From: Volutella citrinella
Lineage: Eukaryota; Ascomycota; Sordariomycetes; Hypocreales; Nectriaceae
Assembly: GCA_034401135.1 (NCBI GenBank)
Contig: JAWZSP010000001.1
Location: forward strand, 2,418,001-2,482,000
Direction: 5' to 3'
DNA length: 64,000 bases
The position numbers and the translations under genes are program-made. The notes beneath the pieces are model-generated. The model was not told the origin of the DNA. It searched no databases and saw only the letters and a program-made list of their open reading frames with translations. Positions within the stretch are counted from its first letter, which is position 1. The number at the start of each line of letters is the position of its first letter. This document shows positions 33,981 through 44,448 of the stretch, piece by piece.

Positions 33981-36900
33981 ATGGCGACCAACAGCGGACG
34001 AGGAAACCCAAGTGAGCAACGCTGAGCGCCCGGCGCACACCTTTGCCGTATACTGACTCATTTCTCGAATAGTTGGGGCCAGCGAAGGCCTCGAGCAGGT
34101 TACCAACACCGCCCCCGCCGTCCCCGCTGCCGAGAAGAAGGAAATCGTCGACGCTGCTGCGGCCGGCGCTCACGCCCCCGGTGCTGATGCAGGCGCCGAC
34201 TCGGCCGGTGCCCCCAAGGTGAAGACCGCCAAGGAGTGTACGTCGTCTTGCCCCGAAACACGATCCCGTCGCCTAATATAATCATAATGCAGTGGAGAAG
34301 GAGCGCAAGAAGGCCGAGAAGCAGGCCAAGTTCGACGCCAAGAAGGCAAAGGCCGCGCAAACCGCCCCCAAGCCAGCCAAGGAGAAGAAGGTGAAGGAAA
34401 AGAAGGTCGAGGAGGAGGCCCTTCCCGCCTATGTCGAGGAGACCCCCGAGGGCGACAAGAAGCGCATCCGATCATTCGACGACCCACACTTCAAGGCCTA
34501 TGACCCCATTGCCGTTGAGTCTGCCTGGTACAGCTGGTGGGAGAAGGAGGGCTTCTTCAAGCCCGAGTTCAAGGAGGACGGCTCCGTCAAGGATGAGGGC
34601 AGCTTCGTCATTGTCCACCCTCCCCCCAATGTTACCGGCGCTCTCCACATGGGCCACGCCCTCGGCGACTCGCTACAGGATGTCATGATCCGATGGAACC
34701 GAATGCAGGGCAAGACCACCCTGTGGCTCCCTGGATGCGACCATGCCGGTATTTCCACTCAAAGTGTTGTCGAGAACATGCTCTGGAGGCGCGAGGGCAA
34801 GACCCGACACGACCTTGGACGCGAGAAGTTCGTCCAAACCGTCTGGGATTGGAAGGACGAGTACCACAAGCGCATTAACAAGGCGCTGACCAGCCTGGGA
34901 GGTTCCTTTGACTGGAGCCGCGAGGGTGAGTGCTCAATTCCCAGTATATCCTTATCGACTTGCTGACCAGATGATGCAGCCTTCACAATGGATGCGAACC
35001 TCTCTGCTGCCGTCACCGAGACCTGGGTCCAGCTTCACGAGGAGGGCATCATCTACCGTGCCAACCGACTGGTTAACTGGTGCACCAAGCTCAACACTGC
35101 GCTTTCCAACCTCGAGGTCGTCAACAAGGATCTTCTAGGCCGCACTCTGCTCGACGTTCCTGGATATGAGAAGAAGGTCGAGTTTGGCATCATCGTTCAC
35201 TTCAAATACCAGATCGAGGGCTCCGACGAGACCATTGAGGTTGCCACCACTCGTATTGAGACTATGCTGGGTGACACGGGTATTGCTGTCCACCCCAACG
35301 ATGAGCGATACAAGCACCTTGTGGGTAAGGTTGCTGTTCACCCCTTCATCGAGGGCCGCAAACTCCCAATCGTTGCCGATGACTACGTCGACATGGAGTT
35401 TGGAACTGGTGCTGTCAAGCTTACCCCCGCCCATGACCCTAACGATTTCACGCTCGGCCAGAAGCACAAACTTGAGTTTATCAACATTCTATCAGACGAC
35501 GGCCTGATGAATGAAAATGCCGGACCCTACAAGGGCATGAAGCGATTTGATGTCCGATACAAGATCCAGGACGACCTGAAGGCAAAGGGTCTGTATGTGG
35601 ACAAGAAGGATAACCCCATGAAGGTTCCCATGTGTGAAAAGTCCAAGGATATCATTGAGCCGATTATGAAGCCTCAGTGGTGGGTTCGCATGAAGGAGCT
35701 GGCCGAGCCCGCCCTCAAGGCCGTCCGAGATGGTGAGATCAAGATCAAGCCTGAGTCTGCTGAGAAGAGCTACTACCGCTGGCTGGAGGATATCAACGAC
35801 TGGTGCATCAGCCGACAACTGTGGTGGGGCCACCAGTGCCCCGTGTGGTTTGCTACTATCGAGGGAGGCGCCGGCGACATCCCTGAGGAGAAGCTGTGGT
35901 TTGCTGGACGATCAGAACAGGAGGCCGAAGAGAAGGCCAAGGTTGCTCTCGCCGGCAAGAAATTCACCCTGAAGCGAGACGAGGACGTTCTTGACAGTAA
36001 GTGTTTGATTTTCGAGTCAACTTTTTGTGTCATGATTGCTGACTCCGCTGTTTAGCTTGGTTCTCATCTGGACTGTGGCCCTTCAGCACACTGGGCTGGC
36101 CCAAGAAGACGCATGATCTGGAAACTCTCTACCCTACATCTGTTCTTGAGACCGGATGGGATATTCTCTTCTTCTGGATCGCTCGAATGATCATTCTGGG
36201 TATTAAGCTGACTGGCAAGATTCCTTTCAAGGAGGTGTACTGCCACAGCCTCGTCCGAGACTCCGAGGGACGAAAGATGTCCAAGAGTCTGGGCAATGTC
36301 GTCGATCCTCTGGATGTCATCTCGGGTATTCAACTCGAGACGCTACATGAGAAGCTGGCCCAGGGTAACTTGCACCCCAGCGAGATTGCCAAGGCCACCA
36401 AGTACCAGAAGACCGCCTTCCCTGACGGCATCCCCCAGTGCGGTGCTGACGCCTTGCGCTTCACCATGATCAATGCCACCACTGGCGGCGGTGACATCAA
36501 CTTGGACGTCAAGATGTAAGTTGCATCGATGCCGTTGCTGTGGTGTGACGGAAGCTGACAATGACAAGCATTCACGGGTACCGAAAGTTCTGCAACAAGA
36601 TTGTAAGCCCTTCAGTCCCCCGATAGAGACAGGTCCGAGGCAATTGCTAACACTTTACAGTTCCAAGCCACCAAGTATGTTCTGGGAAGCCTTCCCAGCG
36701 ACTTTGCGCCTGCCAAGGACGGCATTGTTCGAGGCAAGACTCTCGCCGAGCGATGGATTCTGCACAAGATGAACAGCGCCGCTCGTGACATCAACGCTGC
36801 TCTGTCTGATCGCGAGTTCTCAAAGTCAACCCTCATTGTCTACCGATACTGGTACAATGAGCTTTGCGATGTCTACATTGAGAACTCCAAGGCCATCATC

Positions 36901-37662
36901 CGCGATGGTACCGAGGAGGAGCGTCAGTCCGCTATCCAGACCCTCTACACTGCTCTTGAGGCCGCTCTCACCATGATCCACCCCTTCATGCCCTTCCTCA
37001 CAGAGGAGATGTGGCAGCGCATGCCTCGACGCCCTGATGACAAGACTCCCTCCATCATGGTTGCCAAGTACCCGTGCTACCGCGAGGAACTCAACGATCC
37101 CGAGTCTGAGGCCGCTTACGAACTTGTCCTCGGCTGCGTTCGCGCTACCCGGTCCCTGATGGCTGAGTACGCTCTGAAGGAGGAGGCCAGTGGTGAGTTG
37201 AACAAGCTTGTGATTCATTTGAAAGGAGACATGCTAACCACAACAAAATCAACAGTTATCATCCAAGCCAACGATGATGTTTCCCTGGCTACTCTCAACG
37301 AGCAGGTCTCTTCCATCAAGTCGCTCAGTGGAAAGGGCATCAGCTCTGTTGATGTTCTTTCCCCTGCTGACAAGCGACCTGCTGGTTGCGTCGCCTACCC
37401 CGTATCCACCGAGGCCTCTGTCTTCTTGCACGTCAAGGGCCGTGTTGATATCGATGCCGAGATTGCCAAGGCCCAAAAGAAGATTGACAAGGCCAAGTCC
37501 AGCATCACCAAGCAGGAGAAGATCCTGAACGACCCCAGCTACAGCGAGAAGGTCTCGGCCGCCGTCCAGGAGGCTGACCAGAAGCGGCTGGCGGATGCCA
37601 AGCAAGAGATGAGCAGCTTCGAGGAGACCATCAAGCAGTTTGAGCAGCTCAAGCTAGAGTAG
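33981..37662 (+). CDS. VAS1: Valyl-tRNA synthetase
   Basis: Class I synthetase charging tRNA-Val in the cytosol and probably, by one gene, in mitochondria. Eight exons: 33981-34011, 34073-34237, 34293-34925, 34980-35996, 36056-36515, 36569-36602, 36661-37192, 37256-37662; 1092 residues. An Ala/Lys-rich eukaryotic N-terminal extension precedes the catalytic core. The HIGH motif is HMGH at 184-187, the CP1 editing domain follows ([33 protein letters not shown]), then KMSKS at 689-693, the anticodon-binding domain and a C-terminal coiled-coil arm. All seven introns are GT-AG and in phase. The AUG at 33981 has a strong ACCATGG context and gives the cytosolic form. That form has no evident presequence, whereas the upstream AUG-less extension looks like one. 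Confidence 0.96.
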
Positions 37663-37858
37663 ACGAATGAAACGAGAAGGGGCTTTGGGGTCGACAAAGA
37701 ATTGATGCTAGTGGAATTTGCGTGCGTCGCGTTGATGCCTAGATGTGAGGATAAAAAAACGTAAAAGTACACGATTAAACAGATAAAATCATGATGGTTT
37801 CGATACAAGTTTCGACAGCTTCGCTGTCAATTTCATGTCTTCGTGATAATTTTACATA

Positions 37859-40075
37859 TTAATCTGTTTTATGCCACCCGCCTCCTCTGTTTGACGGCTC
37901 TTCCCTTTCCCTAAAGTCCTTTCTTGCGCCGCCGCCGCCACCACCACCACGTACGGGCTTCGACTGCGCGGCCTCGTGTCGCTTTAGCTCATCTGGTACC
38001 TTGGAGATGGAGCTCTTGGTCAAAATCTGCTTCAGATCGTACATATTATCTGCATCTTCATTGCCCAAAAAGGTGATGGCAACACCACTCTTGCCAGCAC
38101 GACCGGTACGACCAATACGATGGGTGTAGCTCTCGATGTTAGTGGCCATGTTGAAGTTGACGACGAGAGAGACATCGGGGACGTCGATACCTCGTCCTGC
38201 GAGGTCAGTGGCCACGAGGACCTGGGTGTGGCCGGCACGGACAGAGGCAAGAGCGGCTTCTCGCTGCTCCTGGGTCTTGGAGCCGTGCAAGGTGACGACG
38301 GACCAGCCCATGTGCTTGATATCGCGGGCCACAGCGTCGCAGTTTCGCTTGATATTGACGAAGACGATGATCGGTGGCCCGAAGAGGTCCGAGGACAAGA
38401 TCTCTTGGAGACGCTTCTTGCGGCGATCTTCGCCTGCGATGAATTCAACGCGCTGTTCGACCGTATCGACGGCCTCACCAGCGTTACCAATGGTGACAAC
38501 GGCCGGGCGGCGTAGGTACTTCTTGGCAATCTTCTCGACAAGGGGCGGCATAGTTGCCGTGTACATCATCGTCTGTCGGTAACGGTCACGGCCGCCGAGG
38601 TAGCGCTGCATGAGCTGGGCATTCTCGGCGTCATCGGTATCGGGCTTCTCGTTCGTCACAGGCAGGGCGTCGAGGATCTTGTTGACAGACTCCTCGAAAC
38701 CGAGATCGATCATGCGATCGGCTTCATCCATGATGACGTAGCAGCACTGGGAAAGCACCAGCAGTCGGCGTTCGATACAGTCGACGAGACGACCAGGTGT
38801 TGCGACGATGATCTCGGCGCCGTTGCGCAGGGCAAAGGCCTGCTCCTCGAGCGAGTGACCACCCACGATGCTTACAGAACGGAAGCCGAGCGGTTCGGCA
38901 AACTTTCTGGCCTCGGTCTCGATCTGCTGCACCAGTTCACGGGTGGGTGCCAGGATGAGGGCGTATGGGCCGTCATTCTTGTTGGTTTCGGTGAGGGGCG
39001 GCAGGTCGGAGATGTACACGAGCAGAGGTAAGAGGAAAGCTGCCGTCTTTCCGGAACCCGTGACGGCGACACCGATGAGGTCACGAGCCTGCATCGCAAT
39101 CGGGATGGCAGCGCGCTGGATAGGCGTGGGCTCCTTATAGCCCACATTGTCGACAATGGCGAGCAGCCGGTCAGGAAGGCCTGATTCCTGCCAGCTGCGC
39201 ATGGGGTTCGGGATGAGCCCACCCTTGGTAGCGATGCCGAAATCCTCCTTGAAGATGCGCCAATCTCGCTCGCGCATGTCGTCCAGCGACTTCTCCGACC
39301 AGTGTTTGCCCAAACCCTTGCGGTCGGCTTTTTGCTTCGCCTTATCCCGCGCCCGGAAGAAGTCTTGAATCATGCCCTCGGCCCGCTCCTTGCCAGTCTC
39401 CGGGTCGCGCTGCTCGATCATGCGCGCCCGTTTGCGCACCCGAGCCTCGGCCTCGTCGTCAAACTCGCCACCGACGCCGGCAAATGACCAACCGTTGTGG
39501 AGCGACTGCTGGGCGTAGAGAGGATCGTGGTCTCTGGATGTGTCCTCGTCGTCATCCCACCCAAAGTTGAACTTCTTCTCGGTCGTGCGCATCCGTTTCT
39601 TCTTGGCCGAAAACTTGGACAGTTGGTTGACTTCGGGGCCCATGTATCGTTCTCTCCTTAGGGCTTCATCGATCTCCTCGGCTGAGCGCTTCTCTTTGTT
39701 TCCTTTCTCCGCCCTCCCGGTGTCGCGATCCCGATCTCGATCTCGGTCTCGATCTCGATCCCAATCTCTATCTCGGGCACGATCACGATCTCGTCCACGG
39801 CCGTTTGTCTGGTTCATTGCCTTTGGCGCTGTTGGGACGCGGGAGTCTCGGCCGGAGACATCGTTTCTGCCATTTTGCTGAGTCCCCCACTCCTTCTCCA
39901 TTTGTAGTCGCCTTTGGGCATTGAGTTCCGCTTTGTTCTTCTTCTCCTCCTCTTCCTTCCTGGCCTTCTCGGCTGCCGCTCGCTCTCGTTCGGCTTTCGG
40001 AATAAACCTAGGTTTTGAGGCGGCGGCGTCCGCGGCCTTCTTCTTCCGAAGAAGCTCTTCGAGGTCGAGAGGCAT
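37859..40075 (-). CDS. PRP28: Prp28 DEAD-box spliceosomal helicase
   Basis: U5-associated helicase that swaps U1 for U6 at the 5' splice site. A single exon encodes 738 residues. The Lys/Arg/Glu-rich N-terminus carries the Prp28 signatures PRFIPKAERE, FNFGWDDDEDT and DPLY, plus an Arg-Asp dipeptide array. Helicase motifs in order: Q motif YKEPTPIQ, Walker A TGSGKT (about residue 338), PTRELVQQ, DEAD (about 449), TATMPP in place of the common SAT (about 506), and HRIGRTGR (about 652). A polyglycine stretch and RGGGW close the protein. Convergent with valyl-tRNA synthetase and head to head with the mL59 gene. Confidence 0.96.
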   Translation of the reverse strand: MPLDLEELLRKKKAADAAASKPRFIPKAERERAAAEKARKEEEEKKNKAELNAQRRLQMEKEWGTQQNGRNDVSGRDSRVPTAPKAMNQTNGRGRDRDRARDRDWDRDRDRDRDRDRDTGRAEKGNKEKRSAEEIDEALRRERYMGPEVNQLSKFSAKKKRMRTTEKKFNFGWDDDEDTSRDHDPLYAQQSLHNGWSFAGVGGEFDDEAEARVRKRARMIEQRDPETGKERAEGMIQDFFRARDKAKQKADRKGLGKHWSEKSLDDMRERDWRIFKEDFGIATKGGLIPNPMRSWQESGLPDRLLAIVDNVGYKEPTPIQRAAIPIAMQARDLIGVAVTGSGKTAAFLLPLLVYISDLPPLTETNKNDGPYALILAPTRELVQQIETEARKFAEPLGFRSVSIVGGHSLEEQAFALRNGAEIIVATPGRLVDCIERRLLVLSQCCYVIMDEADRMIDLGFEESVNKILDALPVTNEKPDTDDAENAQLMQRYLGGRDRYRQTMMYTATMPPLVEKIAKKYLRRPAVVTIGNAGEAVDTVEQRVEFIAGEDRRKKRLQEILSSDLFGPPIIVFVNIKRNCDAVARDIKHMGWSVVTLHGSKTQEQREAALASVRAGHTQVLVATDLAGRGIDVPDVSLVVNFNMATNIESYTHRIGRTGRAGKSGVAITFLGNEDADNMYDLKQILTKSSISKVPDELKRHEAAQSKPVRGGGGGGGARKDFREREEPSNRGGGWHKTD
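39724..39801 (-). repeat. Arg-Asp dipeptide repeat in PRP28
   Basis: A degenerate hexanucleotide array (GATCTC/GATCCC/GGTCTC units on the plus strand) encodes about a dozen RD/DRD pairs with occasional Ala, Trp and Gly interruptions. It lies in the disordered N-terminus, which is RS/RD-rich in metazoan Prp28. Confidence 0.85.
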
Positions 40076-40430
40076 GATGTGTGTGCGGGCGTGTGTGTGT
40101 GTGGGAAGGACGAAACGAACAATTGTATAGGACGACGCGAGAAGGCAGATATTAGTAGCAGTAGTGCTACTTGTTTGTCAGGTATCGAGCCGGAGAAATG
40201 ACGACCAATCAGAAGTGGTCACAAAAGTGGGTAATGAGCCAGCCTTCGACAGACAGCCTTGGGAGCTGTGCGTCAGTCTTGAGGACGAACTTCTTCCAGG
40301 CGAGTTCAAAAGAGCCGTAGGTTCACCTGATGCTCTCCAACCCGTATCCTGGCCTGACAGTCTCCTCGCTTTTTGCGTCAGTAAGAAAGAGTGTCAACCG
40401 GGTCTATACCGCAGGTTGAGGTGAAACTCA

Positions 40431-40442
40431 GGGTTAGGGTTA
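40431..40442 (+). promoter_or_regulatory. Telobox-like GGGTTAGGGTTA
   Basis: Two TTAGGG-type units about 310 bp upstream of the mitoribosomal protein gene. TTAGGG boxes are bound by Tbf1-type Myb factors near ribosomal and snoRNA genes in yeasts; function here is inferred. Confidence 0.45.
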
Positions 40443-40610
40443 ACTGGTGAATGTTATGGTATGCTCGGGTGATGATATTAATGGTTTTGATTGATTATCA
40501 TAGGTATGCAGGCTTCACAGAAGTAGGCATAATCACTGATGAAGTCTGAATTATTTGACATGGATTGACAAGCACACGACCTTGGTGGTGCTTCCCTTTG
40601 ACCGTCCTAT

Positions 40611-40616
40611 CACGTG
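40611..40616. promoter_or_regulatory. CACGTG E-box upstream of MRPL25
   Basis: TCACGTGG about 130 bp upstream of the mL59 start. One of several E-boxes at promoters in this window. Confidence 0.45.
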
Positions 40617-40743
40617 GATGTCCAATGAGAAAGGTGGGGCGATGGAGACCTTCCCAGACAACCCAAGAATTTACCAGACGAGGCGAGAACCTCCAGACAC
40701 GCAAAGACGAGCGACTGTGCGCCCGAGGCGACCCCCCAACACA

Positions 40744-41368
40744 ATGGCCTCCCCATCGCAATACGTGCAGCTGGCCAAGTCGCTGCCAGAGTCCCTGCAG
40801 CGCTTCTTCGCCCGGTTCCCGCCCGCCGCCATCCTCCCTCCGAACGCCCCCAAGACGATCTACCAGCAGGAGCGACCGAACCCTTTCAAGTTCGTCAAGC
40901 ACCCCGTCACCGGCCGATGGCAGGACCCCGTGTACTCTCAGCGCCGACAGGCTGAGCTCGTCAAGATGGCGCGAGAGCACGGCGTCGAGGAGCTGCTGCC
41001 CGAGACTCGCAAGGGAACCGAGTACCGCCTCGCCCACCGAGTCGAGCACGGTCTCCGAGTCAAGGGTACCGGTGTGGGACAAAGGGTCAAGGGTCACATT
41101 CACGAACGAACAATGATTGCCAAGTACGTCGGAGAAGAGGGGATTGGCCCTCGACGCAGCCCGGAGCTCTGGTCGCAAACACGCGCTAACAACTTGTCAG
41201 GATGGAGGCGAGGAGAAAGGCCATGTTGGAGATGCCCAAGCTCATCAAGGCCTGGAAAAGGGTAAGAACTTCCCAGACACGGATGACCCAGTGTCCAATT
41301 CCTCAATGGCTAACAAATATTGACTCATGCAGACGGGCAAGAAGAACTGGACCAAGTTCCCGAAATAA
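40744..41368 (+). CDS. MRPL25: Mitochondrial ribosomal protein mL59 (Mrpl25)
   Basis: Large-subunit mitoribosomal protein restricted largely to fungi. Exons 40744-41123, 41201-41261 and 41333-41368 give 158 residues, matching yeast Mrpl25 in length. Conserved features: FFARFPP near the N-terminus, then HPVTGRWQDPVYSQRR, GVEELLP, a Lys/His-rich segment and a C-terminal helix ending TGKKNWTKFPK. Intron 1 has donor GTACGT and acceptor GTCAG. Intron 2 has donor GTAAGA, a GCTAAC branch and acceptor GCAG. No separate cleavable presequence is obvious, as in the yeast protein. Confidence 0.92.
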
Positions 41369-41836
41369 ACGAAACGCGAGTTGGAAAACGGGGCCTGCTT
41401 CAGCGCAACTGTACATTTACAATGTATTTCTATCTCTCTGTACAAGAATATGTGAATCTGCGTCATTGGTTGACTGGCCTGCCCGTTTTCTCATCGTGTG
41501 ATCATCCTCTGCTCTGTTGGGGTCGTGGAAGGGAGACGCCGCCCACGACTTGGCTTGCATTCGGGCTTGTTCTATTTGCTTCGGCGGCAAAAGGTCCGAA
41601 ACTCTCTTCTGGTTCAAGAGTCAAGGCAGCCGCCAATGGCATCTCCATCATTGGTGCTCGGCCTTTCCAGATGCCCATAAGTCGTGATGTCCTTGATTGT
41701 AGTCACGTGATACCAAAAACAGCAAGAGAACTCCATCAACACCACCTTTGCAAATTCATTTATATCCACTGCAGCTCCTCAACCGCGGAACTCATTTTGA
41801 TTCGGCTCGCAAAATTACCAAAGTCTGTTGCCACTG
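41369..41836. other. Intergenic region between MRPL25 and DPH4
   Basis: 470 bp, same-strand neighbours. It holds the mL59 3' flank and the DPH4 promoter with a TCACGTGA site at 41703. Nothing else seen. Confidence 0.55.
41703..41710. promoter_or_regulatory. E-box palindrome TCACGTGA upstream of DPH4
   Basis: A perfect palindrome about 130 bp from the DPH4 start codon, the same octamer as in the U2AF35/ELMO promoter and at a similar distance. Confidence 0.5.
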
Positions 41837-42409
41837 ATGGCAGCTTCAAATGCGCAAGGCGCTGATTCGCACGGCATCACGCACTACCGGATCCTCAACC
41901 TCACGCCAGCCCTTCTAGACTCCACACAAGACCCAGCGCTTCTCATAAAGCGGGCGTACCACCGCGCCCTGCTCCTCAACCACCCCGACAAGACGGCCGC
42001 TCCCGCTGCGGTGCCCTCTGATCGTTTCACAATTGACCAGATCACCACAGCACTGACGGTTCTGTCCAGTCCGTCTGCCCGGGCCGCCTACGACACCTCT
42101 CTGCGTGTCACTCGTCCTGCCGGTGCACAGGATCGTGATGCTGCCTTCCAAACGGGTGTTGAGAACGTCGACCTTGACGACCTAGCGTTTGACGAGGCTG
42201 GTGAATGCTGGTACCGCCCTTGCAGGTGCGGCAACGAGCGCAGTTACGTCTTCCGCGAGGCAGACTTGGAGGAGGTTGGCGACGAGGGGGAGCTGGTTGT
42301 TGCCTGCTTAGATTGTAGTCTATGGCTCAGAGTGCATTTCGCCGCAGTTGAAGAAGATAATGGCGAAGTCCAGGAAGCCACGAGCAAAAATGAAAGTCGT
42401 TCACATTAG
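41837..42409 (+). CDS. DPH4: Diphthamide biosynthesis protein 4 (J-domain, CSL zinc)
   Basis: Iron-binding J protein that supplies electrons or iron to Dph1-Dph2 in diphthamide formation on elongation factor 2. A single exon encodes 190 residues. The J domain (about 13-95) contains the HPD tripeptide at 49-51. The C-terminal CSL-type zinc domain has the paired cysteines CRC and CLDC. The ATG at 41837 is chosen as the first AUG. The frame extends three codons further up, but only to a TTG. Confidence 0.92.
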   Translation: MAASNAQGADSHGITHYRILNLTPALLDSTQDPALLIKRAYHRALLLNHPDKTAAPAAVPSDRFTIDQITTALTVLSSPSARAAYDTSLRVTRPAGAQDRDAAFQTGVENVDLDDLAFDEAGECWYRPCRCGNERSYVFREADLEEVGDEGELVVACLDCSLWLRVHFAAVEEDNGEVQEATSKNESRSH

Positions 42410-42889
42410 CCACCTCCGATCTACAGCGCGCCATCTTGTAAAACGTGCGTGTTATATATGTCACATCGAGCACCTTCCCCCCTTAGACCTGGCCTTGTTC
42501 AGGTTGGTAGGGGGGTTGAAAGAGTGTAGATTAGTGCTACGTCTTGGAGAACTAATTCCATGATTTAGATAATTCCCGGAACAAGCGTCCTCATCAGCAC
42601 ACACTCTATTTCAACAACCCGCAACAAGCGACTTTTTGGTGTATTGAAAGCAATTTTAGTATTTTTATTGTCCAGACGGTGACGCATTAAGAGTCTAAAA
42701 GCAGAACCTCCAATATGCTCTTCTTTTGATCTCCTTGCTATTCCGTTGGGTAAAAGTTAGCCCCTCCAGTGGTGCTTGTGTGTGTACCGAAACGATGCCG
42801 AAGCTCTTGATAAAAACAAAATGAGGTCTTCCATCCACTCCGTAGACACCTGCCCGCCCGACACCTGCATAGAGTCGTCAAAAGCCACT
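42410..42889. other. Convergent intergenic region DPH4/14-3-3
   Basis: 480 bp of 3' flanking sequence for both neighbours, moderately A/T-rich. No gene seen. Confidence 0.6.
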
Positions 42890-43969
42890 TTACTCGGCAG
42901 CCTTGGGCTCCTCGGCAGCAGGAGCATCGGCAGCAGGGGCGGCAGCCTCGTCCTTGGCGGGCTCAGCGGAGCCGGCGGCACCGGAGGTCTCGGCCTCCGA
43001 AGAGGTCCAGAGGGTCTAGAGACAAGGGTCAGTGGCGCTGACATATCACCGCAATCACCAAGACGACTTACAAGGTTGTCACGGAGGAGCTGCATGATGA
43101 GAGTGGAGTCCTTGTAGCTCTCCTCGCTCAAAGTGTCAAGTTCTACAGGCTGGTCAGTCGTATCCTCTCACCAAGCTTTCACAGAACACCCCCGAAAGCA
43201 AATAAAAGGATAGCGCAACGTACCGGCGATGGCATCATCGAAGGCCTGCTTAGCCAGGTGGCAAGCCTGATCGGGGGCGTTGAGGATCTCGTAGTAGAAG
43301 ACGGAGAAGTTCAGCGCAAGGCCGAGGCGGATGGGGTGGGTGGGAGGAAGCTCAGTCTGGGCGACCTCGGTAGCAGCCTTGTAGGCATCGAGGGACTTGT
43401 CTGCGGAGTCCTTGCGGCGGTCGCCAATGGCGAACTCGGCAAGGTATCGGTGGTAGTCACCCTTCCTGCAATGCAGTCTTAGTCATGATCAGTGGGAGGG
43501 GTTGTGATTGGTGCGCACATCTTGTGGTAGAAGACCTTGGACTCGCCAGACTTGGCAGAGGGGATAAGGTGCTGGTCAAGGACCTCAAGGATGTCTTCGC
43601 AGATCTTGGCGAGCTCGGCCTCAATCTTCTGTCGGTACTCCTTGATGAGGGTAACCTGAGAGGAGTTGCCCTTGGACTCCTCCTTCTGCTCGATAGAGGT
43701 AACGATTCTCCACGAGGCGCGGCGGGCACCAATGACGTTCTTGTAGGCGACGGAGAGAAGGTTTCGCTCCTCGACAGTCAGATCGCGGTCCTCGGAGGCG
43801 ACAATCTTCATGTTCTCGACCATTTCTGTGCAGGGGCGCAAACCCCATATTAGCGCCAGAGCCCCTTGTGCGTCATGGGCAAGGAAAGGGAATGGATTTA
43901 TGACATACCCTCATATCGCTCGGCCTGCTCGGCGAGCTTAGCCAGGTAGACAGCATCTTCGTGACCCAT
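42890..43969 (-). CDS. BMH1: 14-3-3 protein
   Basis: Phosphoserine/threonine-binding dimeric adaptor. Exons on the minus strand: 43969-43909, 43825-43519, 43465-43224, 43142-43072, 43015-42890; 268 residues. Family signatures: [20 protein letters not shown] (start of helix 3, with the Lys and Arg that bind phosphate), YHRYLAEF (second pocket Arg and Tyr) and [12 protein letters not shown]. The C-terminal Ala/Glu/Pro-rich tail ending in AAE is typical of fungal forms. Four in-phase GT-AG introns. One 14-3-3 gene is seen; fungi often have two, and I cannot say which this is. Confidence 0.96.
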
Positions 43970-44424
43970 TTTTGCGGTTGTTGACGACTGGGACGCGGCA
44001 ATCGTTAGTCAGGGGTACCACGGGCGGCCAAACAAGCGGTAAGGGCGAGTGTGCACGAGGAGGACGCGCAGCCGGTGGAATCAGAAGGAGGATAGAGTGC
44101 TGGTTGCGCAATGGTATGGTAGAGGGAAGGGCGTAGCGATGCAGATGATGGGGGTGCAGCGTGAAGTGCGCGGGTGAGGTGACGGTCGACGACGACTCGG
44201 TGAGGCTCCCCGCTCCTAGTCCACGGTGGTGGCGGGGTTCAACGACACCAGAGGCGGCGGCGACGGCGCAGCGATTGACGCAGCCGCGATGAATCAACTC
44301 TGCAAGGTCGTCGACGATGACTGCAGAGAATTCGACGTGGAAACGGCGCCGCGAGGGACTTGGCGGGCATCTCGTCGCCGGGTTGGCTGGGGGGCGTAAT
44401 GACGACAGAGGGGGGTGAAAGGGC

Positions 44425-44448
44425 CACAACACAACACAACACAACAAA
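44425..44448. repeat. ACAAC pentanucleotide microsatellite
   Basis: About four and a half perfect copies upstream of the 14-3-3 gene; on the transcribed strand it reads TTGTG repeats. Confidence 0.85.

Larger units (their letters stand above)
40076..40743. promoter_or_regulatory. Divergent promoter region PRP28/MRPL25
   Basis: 670 bp between divergent starts. It contains a GT dinucleotide run just upstream of PRP28 (40091-40102), a telomere-like GGGTTAGGGTTA (40431-40442) and a CACGTG E-box (40611-40616). No further gene seen. Confidence 0.6.
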
